Part shown: positions 15,648 to 25,070 of the stretch, one piece after another | How positions within the stretch are numbered: position 1 is the first letter of the stretch | How the letters are laid out: each line of letters opens with the position of its first letter | DNA from: Periweissella cryptocerci | Lineage (GTDB): Bacteria > Bacillota > Bacilli > Lactobacillales > Lactobacillaceae | Assembly: GCF_004358325.1 (NCBI RefSeq) | Contig: NZ_CP037940.1 | Span: 1,550,001-1,614,000, forward strand | Reading direction: 5' to 3' | Length of the DNA stretch: 64,000 nucleotides | Made by a program: the position numbers and the translations under genes | Notes under the pieces: generated by a model | The model's database searches: none | Told to the model about the DNA's origin: nothing | Seen by the model: only the letters and a program-made list of their open reading frames with translations

Positions 15648-18600
15648 TTAAACTAATTGATATTGAATTTCGCTTTGCGCATTCCCTTTTTTGGTGATTT
15701 TCAGTTGTTGGGGGATTTGGGCTTTCATCGAGTCGACGTGTGAAATCAAACCAATCATGCGCCCTTCTTTTTCAACTTGGTCGAGAACTTCCATCGCTTT
15801 TTCCAAAGTTTCACTGTCTAACGAGCCAAAACCTTCATCAATAAACAAGGCATCGATTTCAACACCCCCGGCGTGATTTTGAATCACAGCGGCAATCGAC
15901 AGTGCAATTGACAGCGCTGCTAAGAAACTTTCACCACCTGATAAGGTTTCTGATGAACGTAACTCGTCGACATCATTATCTTTGATGTTAATTTCCAAAC
16001 CAGTCTGATTTGCGCGACTCGCTTTTTCTTGCTTCAATTCAAATTGATACCGTCCGTTAGAGACATTCGTAAAGTAATGTACATTGGCATAGCTTAACAC
16101 CTCTTGCAGGTAGCTTTGCAAGACATACCGTTCTAATGGTAGGTTTTGCCCATTTTTCCCGTTCACGGCATCGGCCAATAGCCCCAATTCAGCGGCTTGT
16201 TTGGCTTGTTCACCGAGTTGTGCTTGGACTTTTGCAATCTTGGCTTGTGCCGCACTAACTTGCTTCAAAGCTAATTCTTTAGTCATGACGACTTTATCGC
16301 TTGTTCCACGTGAAACATCGGCCGCATCCTTAACCATGCGTAATGCCGCTAAATCTGGTTTCGTTTTGGTAGCTAAATTGATTTGCAATTTTTCGATATT
16401 GTCATTAACCGCTTTGAGTTCAGCCTCATAATTAGCAATTTCTTTAGTCATTACACCGATTACGTCACGCCCAGCTAGCTCGACTAACCACGTATCTAAT
16501 TGACTGCGATCAGTCGCAAACTCGGCCGCCGCAATTGCCGCGTCAAGCACGTTTTGGGTTGTATCGAGTTGTGCTTGTAGTTGCTTTACACTCTCACTAT
16601 CGCTGATTTGCTGTTGCCGATACTTGGCGCTAGCCACTTCAAGCTGTTGCCGCTGAATATTACTAGCTTCGGTATCCTTCGTGTACTGCTCAACGCTCTT
16701 TTTTAATTCAGTCAGGCGTTGTTGATAAGCTGATTTTTCCAACAATGCCGGCGCTTGGGCTTGAATACTTGCTAGTTCAGCTTCAACTGTTTTCAGCTGG
16801 GTTTCGACAACTTTCACGTCACCATTGACTTGAACTTGTTGCTCGGTTAATGACTGACGTTGCTTCTCTAATGTCGCAATTCGTTCATTGATTGCTTTTT
16901 TCGCCGCCGTTTGTTCTTGCAAGGTATGCGCAAGTTCATTAATTAAATCAGTCCCAATTTCATTATCAAACACAACTGGCATCGATGTTGCAAAAGTTGC
17001 GTTGAACATCGCCACAAATGGTTCATACCCTGCCAATAATGCCGCGTGCAGTTCACTTTGCTTTGCGGTTAATTCAGCAATTTCATTTTGCTTAGCTTGA
17101 ACTTGCCTTCCAACTTCATCAAGTTTCGTTTCAATCTTTGTGTATGCTTGTTCTTGTGTTTCCAAATCATCAATTGCTTGGCGAATTTGCGCATCGCTCA
17201 CTTCGATGTGGTCGTGCATTTGCAATGGGTGTTCTGTTGAACCACAGACGACACACGCTTCACCGACGACTAATTCATTTTGCAACTTTTGAATCATCAG
17301 TTGTTGGCGCTTCGCCCGCTGTTCATCCACGTTGTTCTTTAAACCAGCTAATTGACGCGTGAAGTCCTCTTGACGTACTTGCATATCTGCCAACTTGGCT
17401 TGTTCATCCTGCACCCGTTTAGCTTGCTTCACCTCATCACGTTGCGCTTGTTGTAATTTCTGCCATTCTAACTGAATGCTATGCAACGCGGTTTGCTGTG
17501 TTTCAAGTTGGTCAAAGGCTTTAAGCGCATTTTGCTCAGTAGCCGTTTGTTTTTTATTTTCAAGCAATGCGGTGCTCGTTGTATCCAAGTTTTTTTGCTT
17601 TGCCGTTAAATTTTCGCCTAATGTACTAAATTCAGTGGTTTTCGCAACGCGCTTTTCTGCCAGCGGAATTAAGGTTTTTTCAATTTCAACTACCGCTTGC
17701 TGTTGCTTAGTGATTACTGGGCTTTGTTGCGTCAGCTCAGCTATTTTAACGCCAACCGCAGCTTGTTGCTTGGCCACATCAGTTAATTGCTCAGTGACCT
17801 TCTGAAGGGCGTTTTCTTTGGTCGGTAAATCTTTGCCTAGTTTCTCTAAATCCTGCACCAAACTCATTTGCTTGTTGGCCCATTCATAGTGTTGCAATTT
17901 AATTTTTTTCTCAGCAATTGCTGGTTGTTGGGCTACCAACTGTGTCGCTTCCAATTGATTGGCCGCCAATTGGGCAAAATCTTTATCCAAGCCAAGGCCG
18001 GCTTCGAGTGCTGCGCTGGCTTTGCTGGCAATTTTTTGATTTTCAACTTGTGTGGCTTTAGCGGCTGCCAAATCTGCTTGTTGCTCAGTAACTTCCAACG
18101 CTAACAATTCAACCCGTTCTTCCGTTGTCCGCGTGTTTTTATACTGGTCTTGTTTTTCAGCGAGCCATTCAATTTGATCAAAAATCGTTGTTAATTGCGT
18201 TTCAAATTGCGCTTGCTCAGCGACCATGCCTTTTTGCTGTTCCTTCAAGCTATCCATCACTTGCCGATATAATTCCGTCCCAAATAAATTGCGCAAGATA
18301 ACTTCTTTTTCGGCACTATTCGCCTTCAAGAACTTTTTAAATTCCTGTTGCGGCAACAAAATTATTTGACGAAATTGCTCGGCAGTCAATGATAATAAAT
18401 CCTTCAAGAATTCATTCACATCACTGATTTTAGTGTATGCCTCGCCAGTTTCAGTGCCTAATTCATAATCAAATTCGGAAACACTGGCAGTTGGTAATTT
18501 TTCCGTCGCGCCACCACCACGTTTGGTGCGCATTTGTTTGGGCTTGCGTTCGACACGGAAAAATTTGCCGTGGTGCTCAAAAATAAATACTACCGATGTT

Positions 18601-18821
18601 TCATCATCCAAGTTCGCAAAATCTGAGCGCATATCATCTGGTTTACGGCTGCCACTAGTTTCACCAAACAACGCAAAAGTCATCGCATCAAAAATTGTCG
18701 TTTTCCCCGCACCAGTTTGACCACTAATCAAAAAGAGCGGCGATTCTTTGAATTTGTCAAAATCAATTTCCGCATGGGCATATGGGCCAAAAAAATTCAT
18801 ATTCAGTTTAATTGGTTTCAT
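15648..18821 (-). CDS. sbcC: Exonuclease subunit SbcC (Rad50-type ATPase)
   Basis: This is a 1,057-residue SMC-like ATPase that works with SbcD to cleave DNA hairpins and process double-strand breaks. Walker A GQTGAGKTT lies at residues 34-42. Two very long coiled-coil arms are rich in Gln, Ala and Glu and meet at a zinc hook CVVCG in the middle. The C-terminal lobe has the signature LSGGESFLAALSIALS and Walker B DALFIDEGFGSLD. The ATG is 3 bp after the sbcD stop, and GAGG lies within the end of sbcD, so the pair is translationally linked. A perfect parS sequence is embedded in the coding region at 16302-16317. Confidence 0.95.
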   Translation of the reverse strand: MKPIKLNMNFFGPYAHAEIDFDKFKESPLFLISGQTGAGKTTIFDAMTFALFGETSGSRKPDDMRSDFANLDDETSVVFIFEHHGKFFRVERKPKQMRTKRGGGATEKLPTASVSEFDYELGTETGEAYTKISDVNEFLKDLLSLTAEQFRQIILLPQQEFKKFLKANSAEKEVILRNLFGTELYRQVMDSLKEQQKGMVAEQAQFETQLTTIFDQIEWLAEKQDQYKNTRTTEERVELLALEVTEQQADLAAAKATQVENQKIASKASAALEAGLGLDKDFAQLAANQLEATQLVAQQPAIAEKKIKLQHYEWANKQMSLVQDLEKLGKDLPTKENALQKVTEQLTDVAKQQAAVGVKIAELTQQSPVITKQQQAVVEIEKTLIPLAEKRVAKTTEFSTLGENLTAKQKNLDTTSTALLENKKQTATEQNALKAFDQLETQQTALHSIQLEWQKLQQAQRDEVKQAKRVQDEQAKLADMQVRQEDFTRQLAGLKNNVDEQRAKRQQLMIQKLQNELVVGEACVVCGSTEHPLQMHDHIEVSDAQIRQAIDDLETQEQAYTKIETKLDEVGRQVQAKQNEIAELTAKQSELHAALLAGYEPFVAMFNATFATSMPVVFDNEIGTDLINELAHTLQEQTAAKKAINERIATLEKQRQSLTEQQVQVNGDVKVVETQLKTVEAELASIQAQAPALLEKSAYQQRLTELKKSVEQYTKDTEASNIQRQQLEVASAKYRQQQISDSESVKQLQAQLDTTQNVLDAAIAAAEFATDRSQLDTWLVELAGRDVIGVMTKEIANYEAELKAVNDNIEKLQINLATKTKPDLAALRMVKDAADVSRGTSDKVVMTKELALKQVSAAQAKIAKVQAQLGEQAKQAAELGLLADAVNGKNGQNLPLERYVLQSYLQEVLSYANVHYFTNVSNGRYQFELKQEKASRANQTGLEINIKDNDVDELRSSETLSGGESFLAALSIALSIAAVIQNHAGGVEIDALFIDEGFGSLDSETLEKAMEVLDQVEKEGRMIGLISHVDSMKAQIPQQLKITKKGNAQSEIQYQLV
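16302..16317. promoter_or_regulatory. parS site (perfect consensus) inside sbcC
   Basis: TGTTCCACGTGAAACA matches the 16-bp parS consensus TGTTNCACGTGAAACA exactly. A perfect match is very unlikely by chance in 64 kb. parS sites within coding sequences near the origin are normal in Firmicutes and nucleate ParB spreading for chromosome segregation. Confidence 0.85.
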
Positions 18822-18824
18822 GTT

Positions 18825-20006
18825 CTAGGCCTCGCTATCTTTCCGAATATCAATCAGCGCCGCTTCAACCCATTTCTGTTGTTGCTCCGTCAGTTGCGCA
18901 GGATCCATCATTTCATTATAAAAATCACCAATTATTTCTTCGGGACTTTTAGTTTTGGCAACGCGTTGCGCTAATTGTTCCGTCGCTGCTTGGGTTTCAT
19001 CCCCTTGAATGTGATATTCCAGTTCCACGATGTCGCCGTAAATATCTTCAAGCTGCTTGCGGATATTCTTGCCCGCTGGCCGACTCGTCAACTGAATGCT
19101 GTAGAACGCTTCCCCAGGCTTTGGTTGCTCACTATAAAAATCGCGATCAATAAGCTTTTCAAAATCACCCCGCAAGACGATTAAATCTTTGGATGGGGTG
19201 ATTGTTTTCCACGTAATGCCAATTTCACCAGTTGTTGGAATATCAATAATGTAGACACCCTTCTCGTTCTTGGCTTCCTTCGTGTTGAATTTCACCGGTG
19301 AACCACTGTACCGGACAGTCCGCGTTGGCGATGCTTGGCGTAAGTGCAAGTGCCCCAAAGCAACATAGTCAAAATTCTTAAATAACCGCGCTGGCACTGT
19401 ATTCAATCCACCAACCGTTGAAGTTGTTTCTGAGGTCAATTCGTAATTTTCATTATCTGTTCCTTGAACATTGAAGTGGGTAACTAAAATATGACGCTTG
19501 CCGGGTTCAAATTGCTGCTCTAAATCTGCTACCACGCGCGTCATTGCTTGTTCAATCGTCCGCATCTCATTACTGTCGATTGAAATTTGGTAGTACATCC
19601 GGGCATCTTGCGGGTCAAAAAATGGGAGCATAAAAATTTGTACGTCGCCGACCACCACGTTATCCGTGAAAGCTTCTTCGACCTTAGTATTCAAATGCAA
19701 ATCATTTTGCTTCATCCACTCACGGGCAAAATTCAAGCGGGTCGCACCATCGTGGTTCCCTGAAATTGCATAAATTGGATATTTATCAGTAATATTCAGC
19801 TGTTGCAGCATTTGATCAAACGCCTTAACGGCCGCGGTTGAGGGAATCGCGCGGTCATATAAATCCCCCGCAATTATAATACCATCAACCTGTTCAGCGG
19901 CAGCGATGGCTTCAATTTGCTTGAAAGCATCTTGTTGGACATCTAGTAAATCAAATTCATTTAATTGTTTGCCGATATGCCAATCAGCAGTGTGGAGTAA
20001 TTTCAT
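18825..20006 (-). CDS. sbcD: Exonuclease subunit SbcD (Mre11-type nuclease)
   Basis: This is a 393-residue metallophosphoesterase. The motifs run in the Mre11 order: MKLLHTADWHIGKQL (DxH), GIIIAGDLYDRAIPS (GDxxD), YAISGNHDGATRLN (GNHD), ILVTHFNVQG and VALGHLHLRQ (GHxH). It forms the nuclease of the SbcCD complex. AGGAGA lies about 8 nt upstream of the ATG. It is the first gene of sbcD-sbcC-VOC. Confidence 0.96.
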   Translation of the reverse strand: MKLLHTADWHIGKQLNEFDLLDVQQDAFKQIEAIAAAEQVDGIIIAGDLYDRAIPSTAAVKAFDQMLQQLNITDKYPIYAISGNHDGATRLNFAREWMKQNDLHLNTKVEEAFTDNVVVGDVQIFMLPFFDPQDARMYYQISIDSNEMRTIEQAMTRVVADLEQQFEPGKRHILVTHFNVQGTDNENYELTSETTSTVGGLNTVPARLFKNFDYVALGHLHLRQASPTRTVRYSGSPVKFNTKEAKNEKGVYIIDIPTTGEIGITWKTITPSKDLIVLRGDFEKLIDRDFYSEQPKPGEAFYSIQLTSRPAGKNIRKQLEDIYGDIVELEYHIQGDETQAATEQLAQRVAKTKSPEEIIGDFYNEMMDPAQLTEQQQKWVEAALIDIRKDSEA

Positions 20007-20145
20007 CTGGTTAATTCTCCTATCTCAACGTGTTCACAATAATTAATACTTTAATTCTAGCATACTAAACGATATCAACCCGCCTCCGTATATTTAGCAA
20101 ATATCCCCTCTCCTGTCAGACTATGCACTTCAAATATACGCAAAA

Positions 20146-20186
20146 GGCGCCAAGTCAGTTAGCTTTTACCTAACTTGCTTGGCGCC
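20146..20186. terminator. Long hairpin terminator after the ABC exporter gene
   Basis: GGCGCCAAG and CTTGGCGCC pair as the outer 9-bp stem, with an inner GTTAG/CTAAC stem. A short T-tract (TTTT) follows on the minus strand. It lies between the ABC exporter gene, which reads into it, and the sbcD promoter region. Confidence 0.65.
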
Positions 20187-20256
20187 CTATAAAAACTGGC
20201 TGATTACCGGCAAATAACTTCCGGTCGTGACGAATTCCTCTATTCGCGGAAACAAT

Positions 20257-21864
20257 CTAATTCAGTTCAATAATTTCATCGAAATACTGACTATTTTCGG
20301 CATGCATCGTGTGACTTATCATTAACAAAGTTAACTGATCATCATTCAATAACAAATTTTCAACCATAATTGCATTTTCCTTATCAATGGCTGAGGTCCC
20401 TTCATCTAAAATTAAAATTTCCGGCTTCCGCAGCAATGCCCGCGCAAGCGCAATCCGTTGTAACTGGCCACCAGAGAATTGATTTCCTTTATTTCCGAGT
20501 TCTCTTGTTAGAAAATCCGCTGCTTCTGTTGTATCAGCTACCAACCCGACACTTAAGATTACTGCCGCTAATTCTTCATTAGAAAATTCATTCACTAAAC
20601 TAAGATTTTCGGCAACGGTGCCATGAATAAATTGTGGTGTTTGATCAATATACATTATCTTATCCAGCAGATACTTTTGGGTGAGGTCATGATAGTCATT
20701 ACCGGCAAACTGGAGTTTACCAGTATAGTTACCGTAATAACCGGCTAATATTTTCACCAAAGTTGATTTACCACTGCCGCTTTCACCGACTACTAAATAT
20801 TTTTGACCTTCTTTTATCGCCAGATTTAAGTCTGCAATTATTTCATTGCCATCAAATTTATAACCTAAATTTTGAACACTAATAAGCGGCGTTGCGTTAC
20901 TAGCAATTACATCACTACTTACTTCATTTTGCTGTTGATTTTGATAGTTTGCAAATTTATCAAAAATCGGTTTAACTCCACTGATCATTCCTAGATAGCT
21001 ACTCATATTACCCAAACTATTAAATATGGTTGCTGACAAGCCACCAACCGCTGCAATTGTTCCAATTGGCACAACGTGGTGTAATGCTAATATCCCCGTG
21101 ATTCCCATCAAACTTACTTGCGCAACGACATTTAGTAAAAAACCAGTGGTCGCAATTTTTGATTGAACCTTTATTCGGTTAACATTCGCAACATTCAGCT
21201 TATTTGATGCGGCAACAATTTTTAACGTAATTAAGTTTAGTGCGCGAAAAGTATATAACATGTTAAAGCCCGCCAAAATATCTTCAGCACTATCAACAAA
21301 CTTTTCATTTTCGACCGTTAATTTTGCCGTCACCTTTGCTAGAATTTTATTAAAAATTCTTGGGACAACAATTATTATGCCGGTAAAAATCAATGCGGTT
21401 ATGGCTAATACCCAATTATACTTTATCAAAGTTATTAACGATAATATCGTGCCAACAATCCCTTCCACAACCACAAAGAACATACTCATGCCCTGATCTT
21501 TAATTGCTTCAATATCATTGTTCATCCACGAAACGTATGCCCCAACCGTCCGTTTATTATAGTGTTCCCGCTGATCTGCGATAATACTTTGCGTAATTTT
21601 TGCCCGAATCTGCGTATTAATGTGCTGCAAAACTTTTTCTGTATAAATCAATTTAAAATAAGTAAACAAAGCTACTAAGAGCCAGCTAAGCAATAATAAA
21701 CTCGTCTTAATTTCAAATTGGCGCATGTTGAATTTAATTAATTCATTAATCATTTGCGCATTAAGCACCGCACTAAAAACGGTCAACAACTGGACAATGA
21801 CAATCACCAAGAGCAATAGCAAACTCTTCGTTTTATTTTTTAAAATAAAATTTCCAACGCTCAT
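20257..21864 (-). CDS. ABC transporter, fused permease and ATPase (type I exporter)
   Basis: This is a 535-residue half-transporter. About six membrane spans occupy residues 10-300 (for example SLLLLLVIVIVQLLTVFSAV). A nucleotide-binding domain follows with Walker A GESGSGKST, signature FSGGQLQRIALARALL, Walker B ILILDEGTSAIDKE and the switch region MISHTMHAE. There is no N-terminal C39 peptidase domain, so it is not a dedicated double-glycine peptide exporter. The ATG at 21864 is preceded by GGGG at suitable spacing; the in-frame GTG 9 bp upstream overlaps that site. It lies downstream of the Rgg-linked ABC genes, but beyond the duplicated gyrA terminator, so it may be a separate transcript. 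The substrate is unknown. Confidence 0.88.
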   Translation of the reverse strand: MSVGNFILKNKTKSLLLLLVIVIVQLLTVFSAVLNAQMINELIKFNMRQFEIKTSLLLLSWLLVALFTYFKLIYTEKVLQHINTQIRAKITQSIIADQREHYNKRTVGAYVSWMNNDIEAIKDQGMSMFFVVVEGIVGTILSLITLIKYNWVLAITALIFTGIIIVVPRIFNKILAKVTAKLTVENEKFVDSAEDILAGFNMLYTFRALNLITLKIVAASNKLNVANVNRIKVQSKIATTGFLLNVVAQVSLMGITGILALHHVVPIGTIAAVGGLSATIFNSLGNMSSYLGMISGVKPIFDKFANYQNQQQNEVSSDVIASNATPLISVQNLGYKFDGNEIIADLNLAIKEGQKYLVVGESGSGKSTLVKILAGYYGNYTGKLQFAGNDYHDLTQKYLLDKIMYIDQTPQFIHGTVAENLSLVNEFSNEELAAVILSVGLVADTTEAADFLTRELGNKGNQFSGGQLQRIALARALLRKPEILILDEGTSAIDKENAIMVENLLLNDDQLTLLMISHTMHAENSQYFDEIIELN

Positions 21865-22046
21865 GTTACTCACCCCTATTCAATCTTTCCGCCGCTAAAT
21901 TTTTAATAACAAATATAAGCATAGTTCATATATTAAAAAATTTTCATTTAATGTCGTATATGACACATTAATGTTTTTTGCATAGATAAACCAACTAAAA
22001 ATTAATATTGCCCTGGCACTGCAGATTCTTAGTTTGACCTTTTTGT

Positions 22047-22148
22047 CGAAAAAAATAGCACCCCCACAAAAATTGTGAGCTGCTATTTCCAATATTAAAT
22101 TTTATTCACCGTCAGTCGCATCACTGTCAGTTGCAGTATCGGCGTCAT
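22047..22148. repeat. Duplicated gyrA 3' end and terminator, copy fused to the ABC ATPase gene
   Basis: These 102 bp align without net length change to 26102-26203, with about nine differences (about 91% identity). The segment covers the last ~16 codons of the gene ending at 22102, its stop codon and the downstream terminator. The equivalent segment in gyrA is the native 3' end. As a result the ABC ATPase ends ADTATDSDATDGE and GyrA ends [13 protein letters not shown]. Confidence 0.9.
22049..22087 (-). terminator. Intrinsic terminator of the ABC ATPase gene (copy of the gyrA terminator)
   Basis: On the minus strand, AAATAGCA...TGCTATTT with an inner CACAA/TTGTG pairing is followed by a T-tract. 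It is the duplicate of the gyrA terminator at 26104-26143. Confidence 0.8.
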
Positions 22149-22823
22149 ACGTGGATAGAACCATTTCTTCACTATTAACATCATCGGCGTCATATTCTAT
22201 TATTTGATTATTATTAAACAAATAAATACGATCGGCAATGCGATTAGATAACGCCATATCGTGACTCGTTATTATCAACGTTTTACCTAATTCTTTATAA
22301 GCTAATAATCTTTTACGTAGAAAGTCCACATGGAAAACATCTAGTCCGAGACTTGGCTCATCTAGCAACATAATATCTGGCGAAATCATATCAAGAATTG
22401 CTAAATCCAAACGTTTTCTCATACCTGTGGAAAAGCCTTTAACTAAGCCAGATTCCTGTTCTAATTTATATGCTTGTAAAATTTGTACTATTTCATCTCC
22501 ACTTTTGTTTAGCTCAAAAATGTGTTTAAAATAATCCATATTTTCCAGTGCAGTCAGGTATTCAATGGTTATGCTCTCTACCGGTAATAAAAATATTGTT
22601 TTCCTCATTTCTTTAGAATATGGAATGGTCATGACGTTTTCATCAATTATCACATTACCTCGATCAAATTGATTCAAGCCCACTAAGATATCCATTAACG
22701 TGGTTTTACCAGCACCGTTTTTACCAACAAAAAAGAAATCTTATTACGTGGTATTGTAATACTAACTTGGTCAAGAACCAGCTTTTCACCATACGTTTTT
22801 ACTAAATTTTGTATCTCAATCAT
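22102..22823 (-). pseudogene. ABC transporter ATP-binding protein interrupted by a one-base frameshift in Walker A
   Basis: The gene starts at the ATG at 22823 (MIEIQNLVKTYGEKLVLDQV), overlapping the upstream stop codon as ATGA. It runs normally to KISF, then shifts frame at a run of six T (minus strand; 22729-22734). One more T would restore VGKNGAGKTTLMDILVGLN, a perfect Walker A. The rest reads through the signature region (KGFSTGMRKRLDLAIL) and Walker B (IMLLDEPSLGLDV). Full length would be ~240 residues, normal for an ABC-2-type ATPase. The last ~16 residues come from a duplicated gyrA tail. Either the gene is inactive, or the shift is a sequencing error, or slippage on the T-run corrects it. 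Confidence 0.85.
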
Positions 22824-23377
22824 TTGGTTAACACCCCCGCGCCTATACCAACTAATGATATAATCATCCCCAACAATGGCGCCCAAATTAATTTTGTTTT
22901 TCTCATAAATGGCAAATACACAATAAACACTTTGCCAAGCCATATCAGAATTAAAATAATATTATAGAACGAGTTATTAACTAACTGGATAGATTTATCA
23001 AATACAATAGTACTAATGACTAGTGCCACAAAATATATCAAGTTAACAAAAGTTAAATTATATACAAAATCTTGATTACTTTGTTTTGCTGCAATAGTTT
23101 GCAATCTAAATCTTTTTTCAATGTTTGTCGATACATTTAGCGCAATCATTATAACCCACATAGTCACGATTAAAACGAGTATCCTGAATCCAAACTGTAT
23201 CACTACGTTGTTATACAGTTGAAATACGCTATAGAAAAAGCCCTTGGTCTGATTAGTTTCATTGCTCATGTCTAAAAGCAACCGCCCCACCGGATTTGTA
23301 AAATTCACGCAGACTACTGAATACATAAACACAACAATTGGCGTCATTATCCAAAAGAATTTTTTACTGACCAACAT
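22820..23377 (-). CDS. Membrane protein of the Rgg-linked ABC cluster
   Basis: This is a 185-residue protein with about five hydrophobic spans (IMTPIVVFMYSVVCV, FRILVLIVTMWVIMIALNV, LTFVNLIYFVALVISTIVF, IILILIWLGKVFIVYLPF and LLGMIISLVGIGAGVLT) and no recognised family. The ATG at 23377 is preferred, with AAAGG about 13 nt upstream; a TTG at 23389 is an alternative. Its TGA overlaps the ATG of the ATPase gene, showing translational coupling, so it is probably a second permease subunit of the same transporter. Confidence 0.7.
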   Translation of the reverse strand: MLVSKKFFWIMTPIVVFMYSVVCVNFTNPVGRLLLDMSNETNQTKGFFYSVFQLYNNVVIQFGFRILVLIVTMWVIMIALNVSTNIEKRFRLQTIAAKQSNQDFVYNLTFVNLIYFVALVISTIVFDKSIQLVNNSFYNIILILIWLGKVFIVYLPFMRKTKLIWAPLLGMIISLVGIGAGVLTK

Positions 23378-23433
23378 TATTCTCAACAACCTTTCATTTC
23401 ATAGAAAAGCAAAATTCAATAACCACCGCAATC

Positions 23434-23514
23434 TCACTTAATATTTAATCCAATTAGGTTTGAGATAGAGGTACCTCCAACCGTTAACATGATTGCTACA
23501 ACGTATGTGTTCAT
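23434..23514 (-). CDS. Candidate 26-residue hydrophobic peptide in the ABC/Rgg cluster
   Basis: This short frame reads MNTYVVAIMLTVGG followed by TSISNLIGLNIK. It starts 6 nt after the stop codon of the permease gene and ends before the next membrane gene, filling an otherwise empty 131-bp gap. It is hydrophobic with a Gly-Gly in the middle and a Lys at the end. Short hydrophobic peptides encoded beside Rgg regulators can act as pheromones, and short peptides beside ABC genes can be bacteriocins. No clear Shine-Dalgarno is present, so translation would depend on coupling to the upstream gene. The call is tentative. Confidence 0.35.
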   Translation of the reverse strand: MNTYVVAIMLTVGGTSISNLIGLNIK

Positions 23515-23520
23515 GGTAGT

Positions 23521-24959
23521 TTATTTAACAAATTTTCTATACTCGCCATAATATCTTCTTCTCATAAAAATAAATAAAAGAATATTACTGATTAAGCTCA
23601 CTGTAATGTAGCTAACGATTAGTGTAACTTGCCAATAAACTGACGTTTTTAAAATAGTACTCATCAGAATAATCATTGTTTCAATCATCGTGTGAACATA
23701 TATAATCGTGAGTGACAACGGTAACGCTATGGAACTTTCGAAACTTTCTTTGCTAGAATAGCAAAGAATCAAATTTGGAAAAATTTGACTCATAAAAGCT
23801 AATGGCAAGGCATTACCTGCCAGTATTGCTATCAATAGCAGAAAGTCACCACTATTATTCACAAATTTAGTACCAAGCAACACGAAACTGACAATGACCG
23901 CACTGATTAGTAACGTCAAATACGCGAGCTTAGCTTTTTTTAGCAAATACCCTCTCAAATCATATCTTGCCTGTACAATTATTTTAATAATCTGGGAATC
24001 AATTGATATATTCGTAAAAATGAAATTGGCAATAACAGATGTTTGCGCCATCAATGAAACCGCCAATAAAGTTGCAAAATTAATTTTTCGTATTTCAATA
24101 ATTGATGCGACATCAAGAATTTTTATAATTAATATTGCAGTTGGAAAACTAATTACACTAATTAATATCTTTCCCTTACTATTGTTAGAAATTTCTCTAA
24201 ATATCTTTATATAAAAAATATTTTTAATACCATATAGCCTCGGTTGTGTATAAGCCTTTGATTCTATATTTCTGGCTTTCACGGCCAGCCCAATCAAAGC
24301 CTTATACCCTAATAAATAAAACGCCATTGCTCCAACAATTATCAATATTTGTGTTAAATAGTTAAATTCAACCTTCGGTAATTCTATTCTGCTGTTGCCA
24401 TGTAATAAAATATTCCCACCGAATAAGTGAATGAAATACATAACGATGAAACCTTCAATCATAATTGTCCAGAAATTTCGCACCCAGAAAAATTAATATT
24501 TACTAACTGTGTAATTTTATTGATTGCAAGATATAAAAATACCGCCCCAATATCTATTAATAAAACTTCAGTATTATGCATCGTCAGCAATATTGGAAAA
24601 GATACTATGATAATTAACAAACAAAATATTAAAGCCGTGAAAATCTCATATTTGATAGTTTTGATAAAAACTATTTTTTTATATGACATCGGAAACAACC
24701 GATATTTTTCAGGTATATTTTGTAAAAAAATGATTAACTCCTTATTGGTTAACGTTAAACCACCGATGATTCCAATAATCATCACGACTTGATACAACGT
24801 GTCAGTGTGCTCGTTTATCCATTTACCGAACAATATGGATGCCCCATATCCCGTCAAAAAATATGAAACCACTATTACAATAATCACTTTCGCAATATTT
24901 TTATTTTGAAATTTTTCACGAAAAAAAGCCAACAACTCTAAATACGTAATTTTACCCAT
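23521..24959 (-). pseudogene. ABC transporter permease split by a one-base frameshift
   Basis: Two reading frames overlap by 25 bp. The first (24959-24459, 166 residues, MGKITYLELLAFFREKF) has about four spans and ends INFSGCEISGQL. The second (24483-23521, 320 residues, starting VRNFWTIMIEGFIVMYF with a GTG) continues with about eight spans. Inserting one G at the GGG near 24484-24486 would join them into a ~479-residue polytopic protein. That size suits an ABC-2-type permease encoded ahead of its ATPase. The second frame has no ribosome-binding site of its own. No conserved permease motif is recognised; the identification rests on topology and context. Confidence 0.7.
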
Positions 24960-25024
24960 GTAAAGTCCCCCTCCTATAGTTATTCAATACAAATGTATAG
25001 TACAATACAAAACACAAGCTACAA

Positions 25025-25052
25025 CATTTCATGTCACATGCGACATGAAATG
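25025..25052. promoter_or_regulatory. Palindromic operator candidate upstream of the Rgg-like gene
   Basis: CATTTCATGTC and GACATGAAATG form a perfect 11-bp inverted repeat with a 6-nt spacer. It is located between the promoter region and the ribosome-binding site of the regulator gene, in the 111-bp region divergent from the ABC genes. It is a natural site for autoregulation or control of the divergent operon. Confidence 0.6.
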
Positions 25053-25070
25053 TTTAAGAGGGGGCTCTTT

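Noticed and set aside
20257..21864. Exporter of the double-glycine peptides
   Set aside because: This ABC half-transporter lacks the N-terminal C39 peptidase domain needed to cleave double-glycine leaders.
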